IMG/VR virus record: IMGVR_UViG_3300037486_000321
Location: 1 to 64,000 of that record
DNA from: a virus
Direction: 5' to 3' (one strand)
DNA length: 64,000 bases
Position numbers and translations under genes: made by a program. Positions 25,176 to 35,747 of this stretch are shown one piece after another. Numbering within the stretch: the stretch's first letter is position 1; each line of letters opens with the position of its first letter. The notes beneath the pieces were generated by a model. The model was given only the letters and a program-made list of their open reading frames with translations, was not told the origin of the DNA and did not search any database.

Positions 25176-28100
25176 ATTTAGGTACATTAATAGCAACCTT
25201 AACAGTAGAAACTGCTGGATTAAAAAGGGGGGTAATTGATTTTGGGATGCTTGAAAAGAAAATCCTTGCCGGCTCAAATAAAATGGTACGGCAATTAGGG
25301 ACTTTATCTGCTGCAGTGAAGAGGGTTGATAAAAATATAACTGCTATGGCTGTCAGCCCAACTATGAGTGTATGGGAGAAGAAGATGCTTGCTGCCACAA
25401 ATAAGATGGTTCGACAGTTAGGTAGAGTAACCAATCAAACACGAATGTTGAAAAAGGAATTGTTGTTACTTCAAAGTGTAGGAGGGATGATGGGGGGAGG
25501 GATAATGGGGGGAGGTAAAGGTAAAACTAAAGGGACAGGAATATTTCCAGTTATGACTCCTGGTTTTGCTGCAGGGGCTGAAGTTCCATTAGGAATTACT
25601 AAAGGACTACCCGATCCAAAGCAACTTGCTCGTACTTGGGGAGCTACTCTTTCTTCAATGAGTATGCGTTTAAGGAGTTTTGGTTGGTTGGCTACTACAG
25701 TATTTACAGCCCCATTAATTATGGGGGCAAGTGCCGTATCAAAGTTGGGTAGAGAGTATGAAATGGCAATGGCTAAAATACAAGGCTTGGTTGGGATTAA
25801 TAAACGAATGGTTGATGAATGGAATAAGTCTTTATTAAATATGTCAAAAGCTGTTGCTATAGGTCCAATGGAATTAGCTGATACCTTATATTATGTAGCA
25901 TCTTCAGGTTTTAAAACAAAGGAAGCTCTTAATATTACAGAAATGTCAGCAAAGGGAGCAGCTACCGGATTAGGGGAAACCAAAGATATTGCTAATTTCC
26001 TTACCTCAGCCATGAATGCTTATCGGGCATCAGGGTTGTCAGCTGCCCGGGCAATGGATATTTTGACTGCGGCAGTGAGGGAAGGTAAAGGAGAGCCCGC
26101 AGAAATGGCAAGGGCACTGGGTACTATATTACCTATTGCTTCAGAATTAGGAGTATCACTTGACCAGGTTGGGGGAGCATTAGCATCAATGACATTAATT
26201 ACTTCTCAGACTTCCAATGCAGCCACCTATTTGAGAAATGTTCTTATGAAGTTGATTCACCCATCGGCTGGTACAGAGAAGGCATTAGCTCGTATGGGAA
26301 CATCAATTGAGGAGTTACAAAACATATTAAGGACTCAGGGATTAATGCCCGCCTTATTAAAGATAAGAGAACTAACTGATAAGTATGGTGAATCAGTGGC
26401 AGATATATTTCCAAACATTAGAGGTTTGCTTGGTATGCTAAACCTTACTGGGCAGAACATGAAGTATAATGAAAAGGTAATGAAGGAAGTAACTGCGTCA
26501 ATGGGTGATTTTGAAAGGGCTTTCTTTATTGCTTCTGGTACAGTAGCCTTCAAATGGAATGCCGCAGTAGCAGGTATGAAAGCAAGTTTTATTAAATTGG
26601 GAACAGTTGTTGCTCAACTCATACTTCCAATTATGGAAAAATGGATTGGACGTATTGATTCAATAGTTAAATGGTTTAATAACTTGAGTAGAGGATCACA
26701 GCGTTTACTTGTTCATTTTGCTGAGATATTGGCAATAATGGGGCCATTGTCTTTGCTGTTCAGTGCTTTTGGAATAATTATTGGTGGGGTGAAGGAAGCA
26801 TTAACTGCTTTAGGGATAAGGGTGGGTGTATTCTCTGCCTTGCTGAAATCTATTCCATGGGTATTGGCTATAGTGGCCGCACTTAAATTGGTAAGTGTTA
26901 TTGCCAGATTGATAAAGAAGAAAAATGAACTTAACCGTATTACAAAGGAAGTTACTGCCGCTACTGAGACTGAAGTAAATAAAATGAGGTATCTCTATGA
27001 GGTTGCTACAAGCCTTACTGCTGGTTATGAAAGAAACGTTGCTGCTCGTCGTGAATTGAATGACATCTATGGTATTTATCTAAACAATCTGGTGGATGAG
27101 GAAGGATTCATTAGTGATATTGCAGATGCGTATAAAGGGGCTGAGGAGAAGTTAAGAGCATTTATTGATACAAAGGAAAGGGAAAGAATAATAGAAGAAA
27201 AAAGAGCAGAAGAGTCCGCTCAATTTGCTAAACATTTAGGAGAATATGATACAGCTGCAAAGAAGTATTTCAGTGCTCAACAATACTTGGATTTCAGTGA
27301 AGCATTGAGAACTATGCTCAAGCAAATGAATGATTTGAAAACTTCGGAAGATGATGCTATGAGTGTGTGGGTAAAGGGGCAGGGGTATGTGGATGATTTT
27401 ATGAGTCAATGGGGGGAGATGTTACAATTTGCTGCTAAGACGGCTGGTGATAATAAGATAGCTAAGGCAATGGAATCAATGTGGGCAGGACAGGATTCTA
27501 GATTTGAGGCATCTTTATATTTATTGGAAAGACAGAAATTTGCTATTGATTCTGTAGTTAATGAGCAATTAAGGATGATTGGGATAAATGATGAAATTGT
27601 TAAGAAGATAGAGGAGTTGGCTGATAAATCAAATTCTGCATATAATAGTATAAAGAATGAAGGTATTAGAGGATTAATGCAGTCAATGGAAGAACTGGAA
27701 AAGGCAATAGTCAGAGAGGATGAATTAATGGTAGGTACTGGACAGGAGAGTGAGGCTGCGGCTAAGAAAATGGATTTGTATGCAGGAGTATTGAGAAAAC
27801 TTGCTATATGGACTACTCCAGAGGCAAAATTGTTGGATGTTGAAGCTGCCACAGAAGCTCAGGAAATGATTGAAGGTATTCAGCAGAAGATGAAGTCTCT
27901 TAGGTTGGAAATTGATGATCTTAAAAAAGATATAGAAACTCTTACGGATGTTGTGGATGATTTTAATAAAGAGTTAGCTTTCCTTGATCTTATTCAAATG
28001 CATAAGGACACTTTAGGTGAACTGGGGCAGCAGTTTGATTATGTTGGAGAGAAGACAAAGCTGTATGAAAGTACATTGAAAAAATTAGTTGAAAAAGGAT

Positions 28101-29836
28101 GGATTGAGGAACAGCAGGCAAAAGATATGATTGTGGCATTACAGAATATGGAAGCTAATATATTTCCAGTTACTACAGCTTTAAATGAATTGGTAAATAC
28201 TCTTGAATTGGTACAACTGAGAGCTAAGTTTGAAGGTCCAAAGTTTGACGTAGTTGCTGCAGGGATTTCAGCATATGAAGCAGCATATAATAAAGTAATA
28301 GAAGGAGTTACAAAAATGGATAACCTGGAAACTACAGTAATTAATATTCAGGTTGATGCCACAGGAGCTACTCAAACTATTAAACTCGTTGATTATTTGA
28401 ATTGGTTAATTACCAAGTTATATAATAATATTGAAGCCCTCAAAGATGTTCAACAAGCTATGATTGATCAGGAGACTATAAACCTTCTACAGGCTGAAGC
28501 TGACGCATTTGGTGGGGTTGTAGGAAAGATAGATGTTTTGAATTATGCTCTTGAAGCAGCGGAAAGGAATCTGAGAGCTTTATTTAGAAAACAAAAAATG
28601 GGGATTGTTCCAGAGGAAGATATAATTAGAGCGGTTGAGAATATCAACATATTGAAAAATTCAATAGCTTCTTTGAATGAGGCTCTTGATCTAAAGTATT
28701 TACAGGATATGTATGCTGCTTTAAATAATGTGGCTACAGGAGCTGATTTACTTGATGGGTATATAAATTCCTTGGAAGAAGAATTGAGAAGGTTATCAGC
28801 AGATGCTAAAGGAAATACGGAAGCATTCAAGGAATTAGCAAAACAATACCAAATGTATAAGAATATTGGTATTATGATGGAGAAGGTAAATGAAGTAATG
28901 GAGGGATTTATTAGAACTCTGATAGAAGGAGGGGACGAAACAGAAAGCCTTGGTGAAAAAATAAATAAATATCTGATAGCTACTTTAAAGGATTTGGTTG
29001 CAGATTTACTTACGGCAATCGCCAAATTTATTCTTTTAAAAGTTGTGGTTGAAAGTCTGCAAAAGAGTTTTGCCAAATCTGATTTTGGAAAAGGATTGTT
29101 GGAATCAATAACAAAAGGATTAACTGGATTAACCGGATTAGGTGTATTTACTAATATTTTTAAAACTGATAAGATTACTGAGTTTATTACTGTTCTGGAT
29201 GCCCTGAAGGTTGATATGGGAGAGTATAATGGTATTATTAAAAATTTACTTACCAGTCAGAATCAGGTAACTGACGTTGTAGCAAAGTCAACCACATCTT
29301 TCTTTGCGGCAGCAGAAGCTACTGGAGCACTTACTGAAATGCAAAAGGTGGAAGGAATAACTTTGGATTCTTTGGTTGCTGCGGATAAAGCAAGAGCAGC
29401 ATCTCAAGGATTGGTTAAGGCAGCAACGGCAGCTACTACGGCAACTGATGCAGCATCCATTCCAATTAAGGCAGGAGCTTCGGCAGCTTCATTTCAAAGC
29501 GCAGGAGCCAGTGCTGTTGAGGGGGCGGCGAAAACACCATTCCCATTTAGTTTAATTGCTATGGCACTCGCTGGTGCTCTTGTGATAGGAATTATTGCTT
29601 CCATAATTGCCTCATCAAGGAAGGCAAGGAAAATGGCAGGAGGAGGTATAGTCCCACCAGGTTATCCGGGTGATACTTTTCCAGCACTATTAACATCAGG
29701 AGAAAAAGTAATCCCACTGGATCGAATGGAAAAGCAGACATTGAATTTGGAAGGAGCAGAAGTAAGGTTTGAAATTGAAGGAGATCGACTGGTGGGTATA
29801 TTAAAGAAACAACTTAAAAAGTCATCAATATATTAA
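25172..29836 (+). CDS. tape measure protein
   Basis: The 1554-residue protein fixes tail length and helps DNA pass the membrane. The N-terminal third has the PhageMin-type region (KLGREYEMAMAKIQGLVGI; MELADTLYYVASSGFKTKEAL; GVSLDQVGGALASMTL). Hydrophobic segments lie around residues 520-600, long coiled coils fill the centre, and an Ala-rich C-terminus includes LIAMALAGALVIGIIASIIA. At about 1.5 angstrom per residue it predicts a tail of roughly 200 nm or more, an estimate from the general rule. Confidence 0.88.
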   Translation: MNLGTLIATLTVETAGLKRGVIDFGMLEKKILAGSNKMVRQLGTLSAAVKRVDKNITAMAVSPTMSVWEKKMLAATNKMVRQLGRVTNQTRMLKKELLLLQSVGGMMGGGIMGGGKGKTKGTGIFPVMTPGFAAGAEVPLGITKGLPDPKQLARTWGATLSSMSMRLRSFGWLATTVFTAPLIMGASAVSKLGREYEMAMAKIQGLVGINKRMVDEWNKSLLNMSKAVAIGPMELADTLYYVASSGFKTKEALNITEMSAKGAATGLGETKDIANFLTSAMNAYRASGLSAARAMDILTAAVREGKGEPAEMARALGTILPIASELGVSLDQVGGALASMTLITSQTSNAATYLRNVLMKLIHPSAGTEKALARMGTSIEELQNILRTQGLMPALLKIRELTDKYGESVADIFPNIRGLLGMLNLTGQNMKYNEKVMKEVTASMGDFERAFFIASGTVAFKWNAAVAGMKASFIKLGTVVAQLILPIMEKWIGRIDSIVKWFNNLSRGSQRLLVHFAEILAIMGPLSLLFSAFGIIIGGVKEALTALGIRVGVFSALLKSIPWVLAIVAALKLVSVIARLIKKKNELNRITKEVTAATETEVNKMRYLYEVATSLTAGYERNVAARRELNDIYGIYLNNLVDEEGFISDIADAYKGAEEKLRAFIDTKERERIIEEKRAEESAQFAKHLGEYDTAAKKYFSAQQYLDFSEALRTMLKQMNDLKTSEDDAMSVWVKGQGYVDDFMSQWGEMLQFAAKTAGDNKIAKAMESMWAGQDSRFEASLYLLERQKFAIDSVVNEQLRMIGINDEIVKKIEELADKSNSAYNSIKNEGIRGLMQSMEELEKAIVREDELMVGTGQESEAAAKKMDLYAGVLRKLAIWTTPEAKLLDVEAATEAQEMIEGIQQKMKSLRLEIDDLKKDIETLTDVVDDFNKELAFLDLIQMHKDTLGELGQQFDYVGEKTKLYESTLKKLVEKGWIEEQQAKDMIVALQNMEANIFPVTTALNELVNTLELVQLRAKFEGPKFDVVAAGISAYEAAYNKVIEGVTKMDNLETTVINIQVDATGATQTIKLVDYLNWLITKLYNNIEALKDVQQAMIDQETINLLQAEADAFGGVVGKIDVLNYALEAAERNLRALFRKQKMGIVPEEDIIRAVENINILKNSIASLNEALDLKYLQDMYAALNNVATGADLLDGYINSLEEELRRLSADAKGNTEAFKELAKQYQMYKNIGIMMEKVNEVMEGFIRTLIEGGDETESLGEKINKYLIATLKDLVADLLTAIAKFILLKVVVESLQKSFAKSDFGKGLLESITKGLTGLTGLGVFTNIFKTDKITEFITVLDALKVDMGEYNGIIKNLLTSQNQVTDVVAKSTTSFFAAAEATGALTEMQKVEGITLDSLVAADKARAASQGLVKAATAATTATDAASIPIKAGASAASFQSAGASAVEGAAKTPFPFSLIAMALAGALVIGIIASIIASSRKARKMAGGGIVPPGYPGDTFPALLTSGEKVIPLDRMEKQTLNLEGAEVRFEIEGDRLVGILKKQLKKSSIY

Positions 29837-29839
29837 TCC

Positions 29840-32800
29840 ATGGCAGACTATGGGCTTAAATATCAATCGGACTTTTATAATTACTTTGGTAAGTTAGTGT
29901 CGGTTAAGATTTACCGGGTGGATTATGAGTTAGAAACAATTGATATACGGACATCTGAGGTAACCATCCAGAGTAATTATACTGATGATGATACCTCAAT
30001 TATTGGTAAGGGAGCAAAGATTGTTGTTATAGCTGATACAGAGGATATGGATTATCTTGAAGATTTATTGCTTTCCACTGAAAAAGAATTTCTATGTACT
30101 ATTGAATATAATTCTCAACCCGTGTTTAAGGGGTACTCCATTTGTGATATGAATGAGCGACAGTTACTGCCATTTGCTCAAGTAACTTTACAATTTACGG
30201 ACTATATGCATAGAACAGATGGGCAATATCCAAAGTTTATGAAGTCCATAGGACAAAATACAGAATTGTATTCAATTATCAATGAGATGCTTTTGGCTAC
30301 GGAACTTGAATTCAATCTCTTTGTTAATTCTACTTTATTTGAGGATACAATGACTCAGGAGGCGAATGATACTTGGCTTACTCAAACCTATGTCCAGAAT
30401 AGTATATTTTACAGTGATGCCTTCACTATTGATAATATCTATGATGCAATAAATAAGTCCCTTAAATCGTTCAGTGCTTTTATGTACTCTTACAATAATA
30501 AATGGGTAATTGAACGTCAGGAAGATATTACCCGCGATGGGACTTGGGTTACTTATGGACAGGAGGTTATTAATGATCTTGCTTCTACAGCAAGGCAATT
30601 TGTTAATGACCATTATGCTACAATATTAGCGGAAGAGGTTGTGCATGTAACTGCTCTTGTACTTGATCCAAATGATGCCCATTTGGTATTTACAGGATAT
30701 TTTGATTTTACCACTCCTACCATTGCAAATGCTACTGGTGATCTGGCTGGAACAGTTAATACCCCTTCTCAGAATTATACAACCTCAATAGATGCCATTT
30801 ATCGTTTGTATCCTAATAATGAATCAGGTACGGTAATTATGGTCTGTATTGGAATAAGTAGGCATATGCATTATCAAACTAGTCAGCAAATTACTTGTTC
30901 TCATTTTGTCTCTGATTATGTAAGTGATTATGCTGATGTTGGAATTACTTTGACTTATGCTCAGGATGGGGATGGGTGGTATGTTCAACTTCAGAGAACT
31001 GGTCAGATTAATGCCAGAGTGCGGACGTGGTTATCTGGTGATTTTGATTTAACAATTGATCATGTTCAGACGTATGTAGCAGCAATTCCAAAAGTTCAAG
31101 ATATTGCACTCACTGGAGTTTATGGAACGGCGAATGTAACAGTAAATGGCTCCAGTAATTATTTACTTGGAGTACCAAGTACTCCTGATTCTGATATAGA
31201 TACGGTAATTGCATCAGTAACGACTCCATTAAAACAAATTCTAAACAAACAGGATGGTGATTGGGCGTATGTGGATTGTAGTCAATTAGTTGAATATGAT
31301 TCTGGATTACATACTTTGATATTAAATCTGCGGGATAAATTACTTGATACCCTTGTATTTAATGATTGGCCATCTCCTGATGCAATTGAAACAACTGATT
31401 GGTTATTCCCAAATTCAGATTCAGATGTAGACCTTGAGTATCGCACTTGGTATGTTAATTCCCACTATGATGCAGAAGATATATCGGTAGGAGAAGATAT
31501 GCATGATATTTCACAATGGGTTCGTTTCCAGGGTGATCTTAATAGGATGTATGGGTGGAATTATAAATTTGCTGTATATGGTAATCAGGATTCTGAATCA
31601 GCAGATACTATACTTACAATAGGTTACAAAATGTCTACGGATATAATTCCTAGTAATGCCTGCAAGGTGTCTCTTGATGTAATAATGAGAATAATAGGTG
31701 GACCATATAACAATGCCTATATGTCATTTGCTGGGCCAATTGATCCTATTAGCACTTATGGATACGATCAATATGGGATAAGTGGTCCGTATGGGATAAA
31801 TATATTTCCTGAGCATTTGGTATTGTATGCTAATACTACTACGGTATTCCACAGATGTAGAACATGTACACTAGTAGATATTGGTTGGGAAGAGAAGGAA
31901 AAAACATGGGAGTTCTCTGTGGAAATTAATTTGGAAGATTGCCCTGTTCGTATTTACAACGATGCTAATAATTATGTGCAATATGATAATTTTTGGGGAT
32001 TAATGGGTAGTCCTGAGTATCAAATGTTTGTGATCACTTTTTTACCCGCTCGTTATTCCATTCGTAATAAGGATGATCCTCGTATTACTGATGCGGGACT
32101 TGGGCATGACTTTGCTACAAATTATTTAGGAGATATTATGGTAACTGTTAATGCCGAAACGATAGCCAATAAAATTACCTATGTTATAAATAAAGACTTT
32201 ATAAAGACTCAGGAGGTTGATCTATATTTGTTTGATTTAGAGAATATGAATTATGGGAATGCCCTTTTGTGTCAAGATGGATTTAGTAGAACAAAATTAT
32301 GGGCATCTGAAAATTCTATTGTTCCAATTCCTTTATATGAAGTATTAGCCAAATGTAAGTTTCGGAAATATGGTAGGACTATTCACCGATTGAAAGGAAA
32401 AATACTATCTGATAATGTTCTAAAACCATTTGCCCTCTTAACTGATGATACTATTCTGGATGAATATGAAAATGTTATTACTTTCTTATTGAATGGATTT
32501 ACTTGGGATTTGGTAAATGGAACGTATGATATTGAAGCTGAAGAGTATTCAGAAGAGAATGTCGTAGTGGATGGAGTGGAATATGATGAAGAAGGAGAAA
32601 TTGTATATCCTACTCCTGCTACTCCCATTTGGGGTTCATGTTGGATGGAAACCAGTGGATATAGACATCCAATTCATTTATCATGGGAACCTGTAGAAGG
32701 TGGAATGATTGGTTATAAAGTGGAACAATATCCATATTTTGTCAATCATTTGGGGACTCTTGTTGATGGAGTATGGACGGCTCCATGGGGGGAGTGGAAG

Positions 32801-32959
32801 GATGCATGGAAGCAGGTATATATTGGCAATCCCAATTCTTGTAACATTACACAAGGGGCAGGAGCTACAGCACATGCTCTTTCATTTAGAGTTTGTGCTT
32901 ATAATCCAACAGGACAAAGTGGTTGGAGTTCATCAAAGAATTATAGTTGGACACCATAA
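29840..32959 (+). CDS. tail hub / tip protein with C-terminal fibronectin III domain
   Basis: The 1039-residue protein starts four bases after the tape measure, where distal tail/hub proteins are encoded. Residues 1-260 are beta-rich and hub-like (KIYRVDYELETIDIRTSEVT; FKGYSICDMNERQLLPFAQV). The middle is large, Asp/Tyr/Thr-rich and lacks motifs I recognise. The last 110 residues form an FN3-like domain (HPIHLSWEPVEGGMIGYKVE ... ALSFRVCAYNPTGQSGWS). It probably links the tube to the fibres. It has a typical ribosome binding region only in part (ATTAATCC). Confidence 0.7.
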   Translation: MADYGLKYQSDFYNYFGKLVSVKIYRVDYELETIDIRTSEVTIQSNYTDDDTSIIGKGAKIVVIADTEDMDYLEDLLLSTEKEFLCTIEYNSQPVFKGYSICDMNERQLLPFAQVTLQFTDYMHRTDGQYPKFMKSIGQNTELYSIINEMLLATELEFNLFVNSTLFEDTMTQEANDTWLTQTYVQNSIFYSDAFTIDNIYDAINKSLKSFSAFMYSYNNKWVIERQEDITRDGTWVTYGQEVINDLASTARQFVNDHYATILAEEVVHVTALVLDPNDAHLVFTGYFDFTTPTIANATGDLAGTVNTPSQNYTTSIDAIYRLYPNNESGTVIMVCIGISRHMHYQTSQQITCSHFVSDYVSDYADVGITLTYAQDGDGWYVQLQRTGQINARVRTWLSGDFDLTIDHVQTYVAAIPKVQDIALTGVYGTANVTVNGSSNYLLGVPSTPDSDIDTVIASVTTPLKQILNKQDGDWAYVDCSQLVEYDSGLHTLILNLRDKLLDTLVFNDWPSPDAIETTDWLFPNSDSDVDLEYRTWYVNSHYDAEDISVGEDMHDISQWVRFQGDLNRMYGWNYKFAVYGNQDSESADTILTIGYKMSTDIIPSNACKVSLDVIMRIIGGPYNNAYMSFAGPIDPISTYGYDQYGISGPYGINIFPEHLVLYANTTTVFHRCRTCTLVDIGWEEKEKTWEFSVEINLEDCPVRIYNDANNYVQYDNFWGLMGSPEYQMFVITFLPARYSIRNKDDPRITDAGLGHDFATNYLGDIMVTVNAETIANKITYVINKDFIKTQEVDLYLFDLENMNYGNALLCQDGFSRTKLWASENSIVPIPLYEVLAKCKFRKYGRTIHRLKGKILSDNVLKPFALLTDDTILDEYENVITFLLNGFTWDLVNGTYDIEAEEYSEENVVVDGVEYDEEGEIVYPTPATPIWGSCWMETSGYRHPIHLSWEPVEGGMIGYKVEQYPYFVNHLGTLVDGVWTAPWGEWKDAWKQVYIGNPNSCNITQGAGATAHALSFRVCAYNPTGQSGWSSSKNYSWTP

Positions 32960-32971
32960 TATAATAAAGGA

Positions 32972-33877
32972 ATGTCAATATACATTTATAAATATTTGGA
33001 GTATGTCCCGTGGGATGTAGTAGGAGTAGGTGTTGTTCAACATAAAGGGGGAACTGCTCTTGCCACCCCACCTTGTGATCTATCTAATTATTACACTAAA
33101 AATCAGTTATCCTCATACCACAGTTCTCAAGTTCATTGGACTAATATTATTTGGGATGGCAAGTTGGGTTCATTGAATTGCTTTGGACAATCTATAGTTA
33201 CTGGAATGTTGGCTGATACGGCAACCAAATTAGCCAGAGGTTCTATTATAGGAACATCAACTGTAACAGGTACTGGACGAACTTATTGTGAATTTTTAAA
33301 AGGGACTGTCAATAGTACCAGTTCTACAGCAGGTTCTATTCATCCGATATATGGAGAAGGTACTACTTATATATTCCGATATTCTATCGAAGATGATTCA
33401 TCGGCTAATGTCAATCTGGTTGGGGATGTAGCATCACCGGGAAATAGTAAATTGTATGGGACTAATAGTTCTGGAGTTCGTGGGTGGTATGACATTCCTA
33501 CAGCAGGTGTTCCAGATGTGCATAATGATACACATGAAAATGGAGGATCGGATGAAATAAGTGTTGCTGGATTAAGTGGAGTACTGGCAGATGCTCAAAC
33601 TCCAGCTACACATTACCATGATTCTGATTATGTTTCAATAGTGGGTTCTCCTACTGAAGGTAATTTTCCAACATTGACCGCAGGTGGAGAAATACAAAAT
33701 AGTAGTTATAATGCATCTAGTTTTCTTTATATTACGTGGGGTTCAAAATATTCATCATCAGATGCTGGCACGGTTGGACAACGATCAATAGATGATGACT
33801 ATTTATATATCTGTGTTGCTACTGGTGGGGCTGGGGCAGCAACATGGAAAAAAACAGCATTAATGCAGTCTCCTTAA
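32972..33877 (+). CDS. tail fibre protein
   Basis: The 301-residue protein contains the fibre motif DLSNYYTKNQLSSYHSSQVHW (split here as DLSNYYTKNQLSSY followed by HSSQVHW), common in fibres of Bacteroidota phages. A trimerising-type segment HNDTHENGGSDEISVAGLSG and a C-terminal KSALMQSP-like end follow, with DDDYLYICVATGGAG shared in style with the end of the 34160 gene. It lies between the hub and two further fibre genes. The receptor is unknown. Confidence 0.7.
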   Translation: MSIYIYKYLEYVPWDVVGVGVVQHKGGTALATPPCDLSNYYTKNQLSSYHSSQVHWTNIIWDGKLGSLNCFGQSIVTGMLADTATKLARGSIIGTSTVTGTGRTYCEFLKGTVNSTSSTAGSIHPIYGEGTTYIFRYSIEDDSSANVNLVGDVASPGNSKLYGTNSSGVRGWYDIPTAGVPDVHNDTHENGGSDEISVAGLSGVLADAQTPATHYHDSDYVSIVGSPTEGNFPTLTAGGEIQNSSYNASSFLYITWGSKYSSSDAGTVGQRSIDDDYLYICVATGGAGAATWKKTALMQSP

Positions 33878-33889
33878 AATTTAAACATT

Positions 33890-34150
33890 ATGGCAAAGAG
33901 TAAAACCATCAGGAAAAAATTAGAAGATTCCATAGCTGTGGCTAAAAAGATTGAGGAAGAACTCAAGCAAGTGGAACAGGAAGAAAAAGAGATGGTGGAT
34001 GATGTACGAAAGCAAATTGAATCCCTTTGTGAGGAACATGAACTCATGTGTGGAGTTGTGCTTACAAAAGGTGATATTGTTAAGGTGATTGAACTGGCAC
34101 TGCAAACAAATGAAAATATTACAATACCGTTTAATCTATACACTAAATAA
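33890..34150 (+). CDS. small coiled-coil protein in fibre region
   Basis: The 86-residue protein is predicted as a coiled coil from about 8 to 50 (KLEDSIAVAKKIEEELKQVE), then VVLTKGDIVKVIELALQTNE. It has no signal or membrane segment. It is encoded between fibre genes behind the A/T-rich leader TTAAACATTATGG. Role unknown; it could be a fibre chaperone or a minor fibre subunit. Confidence 0.55.
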   Translation: MAKSKTIRKKLEDSIAVAKKIEEELKQVEQEEKEMVDDVRKQIESLCEEHELMCGVVLTKGDIVKVIELALQTNENITIPFNLYTK

Positions 34151-34159
34151 TTAAATATT

Positions 34160-35743
34160 ATGGCACAGTATGATCTTTTATTAATCCAAAATGTACATGC
34201 TACTCTGACAGAGTTTACAGAGAGAGCTGTTCATCTTAGTAAAGGCGATATTTTATCTGCCGATACTAGTCATGTCCCTACTGTTTTAGCGGCTGGAACT
34301 GATGGGTATATGCTCGTAAGGAGTGATGCCGCTACAACTGGTCTTGCTTGGCAGGTTATTTCTGGAGGGCATACACAGAACACAGATACCGGAACCACCG
34401 AGACAATATTCCATATTGATAGTGATGGTTATGCCATTGAACTTACTGCCGCATCAGCTTCCAAGTTTGATGTTAAGGTTAGTGGTGGTGCTACGTATGC
34501 TGATTTACAGGCAAAGGATGCTACTTTTGCTTCACTGACATTAGATGATCTTAAAGCAGCGGGAACAGCATCAACAGCTGATCTTTGGAGTGAAGTAACT
34601 ACTGGATCAATTACTCTTGGAGCAGGTATTACAACTGGAACAGTGAATATCGCTGCGGCTGGAACTGGAGCATCCAGTATAAATATTGGACATACGAATG
34701 CTACAATATATCTTGTAGGTTCCATTGATACTCCAATCTTATCAGCAGTGGCATTAGGAACTAATTCAAGTGGGGTAGTTGCCGCAGCATCAACCACTGG
34801 ATCAGGTACTACTTTAGTATTAGGTACAACTCCAACATTTACTACATCAGTTATTGGTGGAGCCTCATTTGATGTATTTGATACTGCTTCAACAACTGTT
34901 AATGCCTTTGGAGCAGCTACTACTCTCACTCTTGGATTTGATGGTACAGGAGCGAGTACGACAAACTTTATTACTGGAGCAATTACCACTGGATTAACAA
35001 AAACTATTAACATTGGTACGGCTGGTGCAACTGGATCAACTACAAATATTAATATTGCTACTGCTGGTGCGGGTACGGCTGCTATGAATGTTAATCTTGG
35101 TAGTGCTTCAGGTGGTACGGTTACGGTAAATAAGGATTTAGTTGTAACGGGTGATCTTACCGTAAATGGTACAACCACTACGATTAATGCTACTACCTTA
35201 ACTGTAGATGACAAGAATATTGAGATTGGTTCCGTAGCTTCTCCAAGTGATACAACAGCTGATGGTGGTGGTATTACTTTAAGAGGATTAACCGATAAAA
35301 CCATTCTTTGGGATAATGCAAATGATAATTGGTCATTCAATCAGAGTGTAAATCTTGAAACTGGTTTAACTTACAAGATTGCTAATACCACAGTTCTTTC
35401 AGCAACTCAGGTATTGGGGGTTACCCTTGGAACAATGGCTTCCGCAACGGCAACTGATTATGTGGCTAAAGCCTTATATGATGCCAATACAATCCTTTAT
35501 GCCACCTCTGATAATACTCCAGCAGCACTGACTGTAGGTGAACAAACTCTTGTTGGTAGGGTTACATCAGGTGCGATTGCAGCCTTAACAGCAGCTCAGG
35601 CAATGGGAGTTCTGTGGCAAACTGCTCCAGCGGCAAAGGGGAGTACAGGAACTCTTGGTCAGATCGCAAAGGATGATAATTACTTTTACATTTGTACAGC
35701 AACCAATACATGGAAACGTTCAGCAATAGCAACTAACTGGTAG
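34160..35743 (+). CDS. tail fibre with shared N-terminal anchor (copy A)
   Basis: The 527-residue fibre begins MAQYDLLLIQNVHATL and includes HLSKGDILSADTSHVPTVLA, ending this block near residue 66. The same block opens the next gene, so it probably anchors both to the same place. The rest is a Thr/Ala/Gly-rich repetitive beta structure (for example TLTLGFDGTGASTTNF and KTINIGTAGATGSTTNINI). The C-terminal end IAKDDNYFYICTATNTWKRS is a common fibre tip. A long open frame on the opposite strand is only a shadow of its regular codons. Confidence 0.75.
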   Translation: MAQYDLLLIQNVHATLTEFTERAVHLSKGDILSADTSHVPTVLAAGTDGYMLVRSDAATTGLAWQVISGGHTQNTDTGTTETIFHIDSDGYAIELTAASASKFDVKVSGGATYADLQAKDATFASLTLDDLKAAGTASTADLWSEVTTGSITLGAGITTGTVNIAAAGTGASSINIGHTNATIYLVGSIDTPILSAVALGTNSSGVVAAASTTGSGTTLVLGTTPTFTTSVIGGASFDVFDTASTTVNAFGAATTLTLGFDGTGASTTNFITGAITTGLTKTINIGTAGATGSTTNINIATAGAGTAAMNVNLGSASGGTVTVNKDLVVTGDLTVNGTTTTINATTLTVDDKNIEIGSVASPSDTTADGGGITLRGLTDKTILWDNANDNWSFNQSVNLETGLTYKIANTTVLSATQVLGVTLGTMASATATDYVAKALYDANTILYATSDNTPAALTVGEQTLVGRVTSGAIAALTAAQAMGVLWQTAPAAKGSTGTLGQIAKDDNYFYICTATNTWKRSAIATNW

Positions 35744-35747
35744 AATT

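Noticed and set aside
29840-32959. Contractile-tail baseplate gene
   Set aside because: No sheath or baseplate wedge genes are present, and the gene order is that of long non-contractile tails.
34429-35340. 303-residue open frame on the minus strand opposite the fibre gene
   Set aside because: It is the shadow of a regular Thr/Ala/Gly codon pattern; composition is odd (Val/Pro/Ser), no ribosome binding site, and the plus-strand gene is clear.
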